A stretch of DNA of 8,777 nt from Candidatus Sumerlaeota bacterium (GTDB lineage: Bacteria > Sumerlaeota > Sumerlaeia > MWCT01 > JAGHBZ01). The position numbers were made by a program, and so were the translations under genes. The stretch covers positions 1-8,777 of the forward strand of contig JAGHBZ010000141.1 in NCBI GenBank assembly GCA_021160705.1, read 5' to 3'. Below the pieces are notes generated by a model. That model did not search any database. It was not told the origin of the DNA and was given only the letters and a program-made list of their open reading frames with translations. Positions 1 through 6,500 of the stretch are shown one piece after another (position 1 is the stretch's first letter; every line of letters starts with the position of its first letter).

Positions 1-36
1 AATCCCAAAGACGGAGTTCTTACATTTATCCAGGGA

Positions 37-112
37 TGGCTCCCCGGGCAGGACTCGAACCTGCAACCACACGGTTAACAGCCGCGTGCTCTGCCAATTG
101 AGCTACCGAGGA
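37..112 (-). tRNA. tRNA-Asn (anticodon GTT), CCA encoded
   Basis: Read on the minus strand this folds as a complete 76-nt cloverleaf. The acceptor stem TCCTCGG pairs with CCGGGGA (one T-G pair) and is followed by discriminator G and a genome-encoded CCA at 39-37. The D stem GCTC/GAGC encloses AATTGGCA. The anticodon stem CGCGG/CCGTG carries the loop CTGTTAA, giving anticodon GTT (Asn). The T arm is GCAGG-TTCGAGT-CCTGC. The acceptor and T-arm sequences closely resemble bacterial tRNA-Asn as I remember it. Bases 1-36, downstream of the tRNA, show nothing I can identify. No convincing promoter is visible in the AT-rich DNA to its right. Confidence 0.96.
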
Positions 113-206
113 GCAAGTTACAAGTAATCAGGAATTGATATAAAACAAACAATTATCTTACAAAATTCCCTTACTCAATTTCAATAGAAAAATTTAACTT
201 TTTCAC

Positions 207-235
207 TTGCCGATACGAGATTTAAATTTTCTAAT
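207..235 (+). promoter_or_regulatory. Candidate sigma70-type promoter for the zinc-ribbon/methyltransferase-like gene
   Basis: TTGCCG (207-212, 4 of 6 matches to TTGACA) and TCTAAT (230-235, 5 of 6 matches to TATAAT) are separated by 17 nt, which would give a leader of roughly 55-60 nt before the TTG start at 299. The surrounding DNA is very AT-rich, so a chance match is possible. Nothing else is evident between the tRNA and the gene. Confidence 0.35.
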
Positions 236-298
236 TATCACTAATCTTTAAGGATTCAGTAGTAGCATCAAAAAATTTTTAGAGCGGAAAACCAGGCA

Positions 299-1819
299 TT
301 GAGTCAATCGGAACATAATAAATTTTCCCTGAGGGACAAGATATGTTGTCCGCTATGTGGTGCATTGTTTAACAATTCGCGCCCTGTGGACGAAGGAGAT
401 GGCAGGCTTGTATGTTCACATTGCGGTATGGAATATCCAGTAAAAGAAGGAGTATTCTATGGAGTTATTCCGGGAGTTGCACCGGAAAAAGAAATCAGAG
501 TCCTTCTTGACCGTTATCTTTTCTGGAGGAATCTCCGGGAGGGCAGTCTGGAGTCAGAATTTCAGCACCTCATTGAATTAGTTCGCAAAGAGTCCAGAGG
601 GCTTTATCAATCAGCATTGACAGACGCCTGCAAAGATATAATTTTTTCCACGAATCCACGCATATTAGTCAGTGGCACAAGGGCACGAGAAATCGCTCAA
701 TGGATGGCACAGCAAGGTGCACGAGTAGTGGCAATAGATTACAATCCGGGTGAGTTGCTCATCGGGGAACCGATATATTTAGACATTGTCTCCTCGTCCG
801 GAGAGCCGGAGTCGTGGGGTGTTCGGTATGTGGTAGCATATCCCTGGCGACTACCATTTTTGAGTGGCCAATTTGACGTGGTGTTCTACATATTTCATAC
901 GCCCTGTGGAGTGCCGTTTCAGAAATTAGCAGATGAGTTATTGCGGGTTCTGAGCAGAAAAGGGAAGTTCATATTGTTCTGGGGACAGGAGGGTACACTA
1001 CCCGTACCGAGAGGAGATGAGGAGTATGGTGCGCTGGTGGAGCCCTGTACGTATTCGCCAATGCGAAATCCTGGTAGATTAGCGGTGAAATTCTCGTTGC
1101 TCTGGAGTGGTGCAAACCATATCAGGATAAATGAATATTCCCTGCCAGAGGGTGAAGGGGGGTTCACGTCTCCTGAATCGCTAAGGAATAAAGAATCGCA
1201 GGGTGAACGACGCCGAGTCAGGCAAGTAATTACGGTTCAGGCAGTAAAACGAAAAAAAGCGTTGGTGCGTGGAGCTCAAAAGGCTCAGAGGTACAGAGCT
1301 ATTCCCGAAGAATTGAACTCAATTCCGCAAAGTGTTGCTCAATGGGAAGGCGAGGCTTTTTTGAGAGAGATTCGGAGAATGTTTCGCTCCTTTGTGCCAC
1401 AAGAAAAGATGAAGAGGTGGATAGACTTTGGGAAGAAATTAGGTTTCTGGAACGAGCTTGGGTGGCGCTCCATTGAAAATATAGGGACAGAGAAGGCGCG
1501 CTATCCATATAGTCATTCATTTTGCTATCTCCGAGGCGAGCGAGATGCAAAGCAATTAAAAATATATCTATTTGGCATTCCGCGTCGCGTCAGCAAACGC
1601 TATAAATTATTTATAGAGATAAACGGGGAAAGCGTTGAGCTCGACAGACCTATAACACCGGGCTGGCAAACGCGGAGTGTGGATTTATCTCAGATAGCAG
1701 ATAAAGAAGTGCTGGAAGTTTATATACAGCAACGCAATCTTTTTCGGCTGATAGACAGTTTTGCTATTTTTGATTATCGCTCATTAGGAGTGGGTATAAA
1801 GCGTATCAGCGTGGAATAA
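299..1819 (+). CDS. Zinc-ribbon plus degenerate SAM-methyltransferase-like protein with beta-rich C-terminal domain
   Basis: The predicted protein has 506 residues and I do not recognise the gene. The N-terminus is a Trm112/UPF0434-like zinc ribbon with CPxCG (Cys17, Cys20) and CxxCG (Cys39, Cys42) followed by YPVKEGV. Residues about 119-230 read as a class I methyltransferase fold: strand RILVSG (121-126), an acidic end of strand 2 in VVAIDYNP (143-150), then LPFLSGQFDVVF (185-196) and an LRVLSRKGKFILF segment. The usual glycine-rich GxGxG loop is missing; only Gly126 remains in SGTRARE, so SAM binding is uncertain. Residues about 230-385 are basic and helical. The tail (about 390-506) is beta-rich, ending in PGWQTRSVDLS and LEVYIQ, and may be a jelly-roll domain like those in surface-glycan enzymes (inference). 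There is no signal peptide or membrane segment. The start is TTG, with only a weak AGG nearby. It is the only plausible common start (ATG, GTG or TTG) upstream of the first CPxCG after the in-frame stop at 263. Confidence 0.7.
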   Translation: MSQSEHNKFSLRDKICCPLCGALFNNSRPVDEGDGRLVCSHCGMEYPVKEGVFYGVIPGVAPEKEIRVLLDRYLFWRNLREGSLESEFQHLIELVRKESRGLYQSALTDACKDIIFSTNPRILVSGTRAREIAQWMAQQGARVVAIDYNPGELLIGEPIYLDIVSSSGEPESWGVRYVVAYPWRLPFLSGQFDVVFYIFHTPCGVPFQKLADELLRVLSRKGKFILFWGQEGTLPVPRGDEEYGALVEPCTYSPMRNPGRLAVKFSLLWSGANHIRINEYSLPEGEGGFTSPESLRNKESQGERRRVRQVITVQAVKRKKALVRGAQKAQRYRAIPEELNSIPQSVAQWEGEAFLREIRRMFRSFVPQEKMKRWIDFGKKLGFWNELGWRSIENIGTEKARYPYSHSFCYLRGERDAKQLKIYLFGIPRRVSKRYKLFIEINGESVELDRPITPGWQTRSVDLSQIADKEVLEVYIQQRNLFRLIDSFAIFDYRSLGVGIKRISVE

Positions 1820-1922
1820 GATTTGGTTTTCCCACTGCCAGGACACTTGAAAGTACACCAAGTGAGATAAGAAGGTATGAAGGATTCTCCTATATTTTTG
1901 TACATAAAAAGAGTGGGTAATC

Positions 1923-2366
1923 TCATTTAGTTGAGGGGTCAATTAATTGAGCAGGAGTGATTTTACCGAGTTTTGATATGAGCACATCAGGCTTTTTGTT
2001 TCCCCAATAGATGAGATGGCTGATGCAACGACAGTCGGATGAGCCGAATCCCGGAGCAATTATACGAGCACCTTTTTGAGAGAGCAGAAATTTGTTAACC
2101 TGACATTCAATTTTTTCATTGGTGATAATAGTGGCGTGCTTGATTATGGTCGCATACGTGAGTAGATAATCAATATGCCAATGAAGGCGTTTGTCTTTCC
2201 GTAAATGGCGTTTAAGCCTGTTCTCTATTCCAGCTAAGGCACTGCCAGTATAAGTGTAATATCCCCGGGGAAATGTAAATTTACCGAGACGTCCAACCTG
2301 AATGACCTGATTTTTCTTGAGTCGGATGAGAAGAACATATACCCCTTTTTCGCCTCGTGTAACCAT
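1923..2366 (-). CDS. DUF123 GIY-YIG-type nuclease-fold protein
   Basis: The 147-residue protein matches the DUF123/COG1833 family, a GIY-YIG superfamily branch found in archaea and bacteria. Visible hallmarks are GVY (8-10), GYYTYTGSA (35-43), ENRLKRH (48-54), the strongly conserved LHWHIDYLL (61-69), and the C-terminal GFGSSDCRCISHL block (106-118). The family is predicted to act on DNA, but its role is poorly defined and the substrate cannot be read from sequence. The length is typical. The frame can start at a TTG at 2411, but ATG at 2366 is chosen. It has a Shine-Dalgarno-like AGGGTGA 8 nt upstream, and its N-terminus (MVTRGEKGVYVLL) starts where family members usually start. The gene converges with the methyltransferase-like gene and diverges from the thymidylate synthase gene, so it is probably transcribed alone. 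Confidence 0.88.
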   Translation of the reverse strand: MVTRGEKGVYVLLIRLKKNQVIQVGRLGKFTFPRGYYTYTGSALAGIENRLKRHLRKDKRLHWHIDYLLTYATIIKHATIITNEKIECQVNKFLLSQKGARIIAPGFGSSDCRCISHLIYWGNKKPDVLISKLGKITPAQLIDPSTK

Positions 2367-2374
2367 AATCGTTT

Positions 2375-2381
2375 TCACCCT
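2375..2381 (-). promoter_or_regulatory. Shine-Dalgarno sequence deciding the DUF123 start
   Basis: On the minus strand this reads AGGGTGA, 8 nt before ATG 2366. The alternative TTG at 2411 has no purine-rich site ahead of it, so this site favours the shorter 147-residue protein. Confidence 0.6.
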
Positions 2382-2573
2382 ATGAGTTCTTGGAAAGAAA
2401 GTGTTTTGCAAGTAGCCAGAAACGAAACATTTTATTTATTAAGATTTATTATAAGAGTATGTGGAAAAGATTAATAATAAATCAAAATGAAAACTCATTT
2501 ATTGTTCCATTGACATTATTGAAATGCTTTTTCACTATTATGATATTTCCGACAACCAAATGAAGATAAAATG

Positions 2574-2580
2574 AGGAGAG
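2574..2580 (+). promoter_or_regulatory. Shine-Dalgarno sequence deciding the thymidylate synthase start
   Basis: AGGAGAG lies 8 nt before ATG 2589. An earlier in-frame ATG at 2571 directly precedes this site and has no comparable purine-rich tract at the right distance, so translation most likely starts at 2589. Confidence 0.7.
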
Positions 2581-2588
2581 AAAGAGGG

Positions 2589-3461
2589 ATGAGAAATATC
2601 CCGGTATTGATGGTTAAAGGAAGGTCGCTGGCAGAAGCCTGGGAGAAATCTTTGATAGTGCTATACGAGCAGGGGAGTCGAGTAAAAACAGAGTACGATA
2701 AACCCGATGACCCTCTGAGTGTGGATGCTACTATGAGTGTTGTAATTGAGGAGCCGAGCAGTGAGCCACGAATTCATCGTTGTTTTCCCGGCTCTCTGGA
2801 GTTTCTTGAGGAATACAGGCTGGAGGTGGTTGAAGGGATAAAAGACCACTGGATTCGCGACCCGGATAATCCTGAAGATACACGATGGGAATACACGTAT
2901 CATGAACGACTGTTCACGTATTCGTATTTCACCAGGGACGCCCAAGAATCCCATATAAACCAGATAGAGCATATTGCACAAAAGCTGGCATCATCGCCTT
3001 ATTCACGGCGTGCGCAAGCGATTACCTGGAAGGTATGGGAAGATATTCAGATTGATTCACCTCCCTGTCTACAGTCAATATGGTGCAGGGTGTTGAGTGA
3101 CGAAAAAGGTAGATGGTGGTTAAATATGAATGTGCGGATGCGCTCAAACGATGCCTATGAGGCGGCGTTTATGAATATGTTTGCCTTTGTTTCTTTGCAG
3201 GAGTACATCGCATCACGGATTGGTGAGATTGCTGGTAAAGACGTCCGACTTGGTCGGTATGTTCATTTTGCCGATTCATATCACATCTATGGGAAACGGC
3301 TTGAGGACTTTGAGCAACGATTTCTTCGTGCTGTCAGAGAACGAAGTTTTGAGGAGCGGACCTGGAATATGGAATTTGCTGAAGCGTATTTTACTTCTGC
3401 ACGCCCACAAATACTTGAAAAAGTCAAACGCGAAACCAAGAAGTTTACTCGCTCAGAGTAA
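2589..3461 (+). CDS. thyA: Thymidylate synthase, ThyA superfamily (long N-terminal form)
   Basis: The 290-residue protein should methylate dUMP to dTMP in the cytosol using methylene-tetrahydrofolate. Visible active-site elements are SRRAQAITW (139-147, the Arg pair that holds the dUMP phosphate), PPCLQ (158-162, catalytic Cys160), the phosphate-site Arg in RSND (185-188), MNM (195-197) whose Asn196 corresponds to the dUMP-selective Asn of ThyA, and DSYHIY (229-234) matching the His/Tyr nucleotide-binding pair. Asn rather than Asp at 196 argues against a dCMP hydroxymethylase. About 75 N-terminal residues (from IPVLMVKGRSLAEAWE) precede the core that I can align. This matches a longer bacterial ThyA branch I recall, in which WKVWEDI and FMNMFA are also conserved, and which differs from E. 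coli ThyA (264 aa). ATG 2589 is preferred over ATG 2571 because of the AGGAGAG site. The gene stands alone; no dihydrofolate reductase is adjacent in this window. Confidence 0.9.
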   Translation: MRNIPVLMVKGRSLAEAWEKSLIVLYEQGSRVKTEYDKPDDPLSVDATMSVVIEEPSSEPRIHRCFPGSLEFLEEYRLEVVEGIKDHWIRDPDNPEDTRWEYTYHERLFTYSYFTRDAQESHINQIEHIAQKLASSPYSRRAQAITWKVWEDIQIDSPPCLQSIWCRVLSDEKGRWWLNMNVRMRSNDAYEAAFMNMFAFVSLQEYIASRIGEIAGKDVRLGRYVHFADSYHIYGKRLEDFEQRFLRAVRERSFEERTWNMEFAEAYFTSARPQILEKVKRETKKFTRSE

Positions 3462-3484
3462 AAAAAAACAATTAAGCAGAGGAG

Positions 3485-3527
3485 AAAAAAAGAGGCGTCT
3501 CTTCACTTACGGAAGAGACGCCCTCTT
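3485..3527 (-). terminator. Rho-independent terminator of the giant amidase/GHL10 gene
   Basis: A perfect 11-bp stem (GGCGTCTCTTC at 3494-3504, GAAGAGACGCC at 3512-3522) encloses a 7-nt loop. It can be extended by AAGA/TCTT (3490-3493 with 3524-3527) past a bulged C. In the minus-strand transcript the stem is followed by UCUUUUUUU, the classic U tract, and it lies about 20 nt after the stop codon at 3549-3551. On the plus strand the stem is followed by CTCTTAAATC, so it would be a poor terminator for the thymidylate synthase gene. Confidence 0.85.
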
Positions 3528-3548
3528 AAATCTAACCAGATACAACTT

Positions 3549-6500
3549 TTATTCTGGATATATCAGTGATTGCTCAAATACAAGGTAGCCGACCTGTTCG
3601 GTTACATGATTTCGTTCGCTGTCATTAATCTGGTCTTCATCGATAGCAAGATTAAGCTCAGTTTGTGTCAGCGGAGTTGACCCATAGAGAACAGCCCAGC
3701 CACCATTTCCGCCATCCACTCCTGCCATAGTTATCAGAGCAACTTCAGGTGTCTGAGAGAATGACTGATTGAAGCTGTAAGAGTATGGAGGCGAATTACC
3801 TACCCCTCTTATACTATCATCGCCAAGAGTAGCCTCGTATTTAACACCATTAATAGTGCCAGTACCCTGCTCGATGACAATATAGCCAACGGTCTCATCA
3901 GCTCTACTAACATCAGAGTCTTCACAGACAGTCTTTCCAGTGTGGAGAGAAGAATTAGGGGGATTGCCTCTTTTACTGCCATAACACCAGAAAACTGACC
4001 ATTGAGAATCATTAGAGCTCATCACCTGTCCAAGGACCACTGGATTGGTATATGAGTTGGTATAGGAGCGTGCTTCACCGACCCAGGAGTTATTCTCGTC
4101 AGTTACAGTACTGAGATATTTATATGCTTCAATTTTTCTTCCATCTGGAAGAGTCCAGGCACCCTCTTCAATTACAAAATAATGAATGGTTTCTGGATTA
4201 AGAGAGGAGCCATCACCGGGATTTTGAATCTTAACATCAAAAGAAGTGTTGGTTACATTTGTCACTCTAACCACCAGTGGAGAAGAGTTGTTGGAATAAG
4301 TGGCGCTACACACGACGACAGGGCTGACATAGTAATTCTGGAGATTGACGGTTACAAAGCTCGTGCCAACGTTGTTGACGATACCGGTTTCAAAACGGAG
4401 GTCTGGAGTTGGAGTCGGTGTAGGAGTTGGGGTCTCAGTGGGTGTCGGTGTTGGGCTTGGAGTAGGCGAAGGAGTTGGACTGGGTGTAGGTGAGGGTGTA
4501 GGACTTGGTGTAGGTGAAGGTGTAGGACTGGGAGTTGGGGTAGGTGTAGGTGAGGGAGTTGGACTTGGCGTAGGTGAGGGTGTGGGACTTGGAGTCGGAC
4601 TGGGAGTTGGACTCGGAGTTGGGCTTGGTGTAGGCGAAGGAGTCGGTGTAGGTGTGGGGGTAGGCGTAGGTGCAGTACCCATTGAGAAATCAACCGTCGT
4701 CACTGAACCAGCTGTGATTGATACATTGTCTTGCTGTGCCTGCGGATAACCTGTGGCATCACACGTCACGGTATATGTTCCTGGCTGAATGTAGACAAAA
4801 GCGTATTTACCTTCGCCATCAGTCTTAATCTGCTCAGAGAGTTCAACAATTGTTACTGTAGCATTATAAATCGGGTCACCAGTGCTTGCATCGGTAACAG
4901 TGCCACGAAGATAACCGCCAGTTGGGGAGCTCTTCCAGGGCATATCTGGTGGACTCTCTGGAGTCTGAAAGAGATTGTCTTTAATATACTGATAAAATAC
5001 CGCATTCGAGTCACCAGTGTCATTAGTGGTGGCGTAGCTGTAATGGAGGAGTCCTTCACAGCCAGCGTTGCGTGCATAAGAGAGTTGTGTGACGGTATTT
5101 TCTTTGGAATTTATATAGGCGCCGTTACCCATATAACAATGGCGGTTATATTTGTGAGTAACAATGTCATCGGTTCGTGAATTAAACGTGGAGTTCGAGT
5201 CTGTGTAATTCATAGGTAGGAGTGAATCGAGTATATTCTCGGACATCCATCGTGCCCAATCCTGGAACCTGTAAGTGTAGGCATCATTACGGTTAGCGAA
5301 TACCGCTGCGGTGACTTTGATGTTTGGTTTTATAGCAATAATATCAACATAGGTATTGCGAAGCCAATCAGTAATCTGCCGACGACGCCATTCTGAGAAC
5401 TGTGAGTCAGTATATGAAGGCTTTCCTGAGAGCCCGTACTCATCGTTATAGCGCTGAATTGCCACGTCATTGTAACCTGAGTTTTGCTGAGGATACCGAA
5501 TGTAGTCAAAATGTATGCCATCTATGTCGTAGTGCTGAACGAGGTCCATAACAATGTTATAGTTCCACTTATTGGCGTCCGGGTTACCGGGGTCAAGATA
5601 GTAGCCTTCAGAGATGTAAGTATTGCCATCATAATCTTTCATTAAGTATTCAGGATGCTTATTGTACACGTGCTCAGGACTGCTGGGAGGATTGCTACTG
5701 TCACTCCAGATAAGAAATACAGGCATCCAGGCATGCACTTCCAGTCCTTGGGGATGTGCCTGGTTTATAACTTCTTGCAACGCATCATAGTCAGATGCTA
5801 TGTCTGTTGCTCTGGGTTCAGTATTTGGGGCTGTGGGGAAGTAGTAAGCATCACCACGTCGGCGTATCTGAACAACCACCGCATTATAGTTGTGATTAAC
5901 CGCTGTATTGACGAGCTCAGCTACCTGACTGGAATCTTTAATCCCGGCGTGCCAGGCGTCTACCCAGAACGAGCGCCATTCACCCTCTACTGGAGTGGGG
6001 GTAGGCGTTGGAGTAGGCGATGGTGTGGGGGTGGGTCCTATAGGATTGTGCTGGGCACCCTGATATAGGTCATCTATATAGATTTCTATGTCGGTCGCAG
6101 GTGAACCACTGACTGCTTGAAAGACTAATGCCTCAAGGGTTCCCCACTGTCCGTCAAGGACGCCATTGCCTGTTACTGCTGCGTATGACTCGTTCGGAAT
6201 ATCAAAATAGACGTATTGCCACTCGGAGGAAGCAGTGAGTCTTACCCAGTTGGTACATTTCTCAATGTCGCCTGTTACTCCGCCATCATCGCCTATGTTC
6301 CCACTCACGCCAGTCTCTCTTACCCAGTATGACATATCCACTTCACCCTGAGTTATCTTTACGTAGATAGAGAGTCCTTTGGTGAAGTCTATTATGGGAT
6401 TAGGTTTATTTGTGGCATTATATGTGGTGCAGCGTACGAACCCGCTTCCCGGCGTAGTCCACTGCCAGTAAATCCTGTACGACTGACTCCCCGGGCTTCC

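Noticed and set aside
37..112. The tRNA-Asn gene as an integration site for a mobile element.
   Set aside because: No integrase gene or repeated copy of the tRNA 3' end is present elsewhere in the window.
1844..1864. Inverted repeat CACTTG/CAAGTG between the two convergent genes, considered as a terminator.
   Set aside because: It is only 6 bp with a 9-nt loop and has no T tract on either strand at the right place. Nothing else in 1820-1922 forms a convincing terminator.
2448..2453. Perfect TATAAT on the minus strand upstream of the DUF123 gene.
   Set aside because: No -35-like hexamer occurs at 16-18 nt, and such hexamers are expected by chance in this AT-rich gap. The rest of the gap (2412-2570) shows no gene or RNA.
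2510..2544. TTGACA at 2510-2515 with TATTAT (2536) or TATGAT (2539), upstream of the thymidylate synthase gene.
   Set aside because: The -35 hexamer is perfect, but the spacers are 20 and 23 nt, outside the normal range, and the 17-nt position holds only CACTAT. It may be the real promoter region, but the elements cannot be assigned with confidence.
3181..3588. Plus-strand open frame overlapping the end of the thymidylate synthase gene.
   Set aside because: It reads the synthase gene out of frame, then crosses the terminator hairpin and the end of the giant gene. The synthase frame contains all the conserved motifs.
4404..4670. Regular repetition that could suggest a CRISPR array or DNA minisatellite.
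   Set aside because: There are no unique spacers or fixed-length direct repeats. The period follows codons and continues an open frame, so it is a coding PTPS linker.
4345..4749. Plus-strand open frame rich in Val-Gly (VGVGVGLGVGEG).
   Set aside because: It is the complement of the Pro-Thr-Ser linker codons. It has no ribosome-binding site and no recognisable domain, and the minus-strand reading continues into well-defined domains on both sides. The same applies to 6517-6792.
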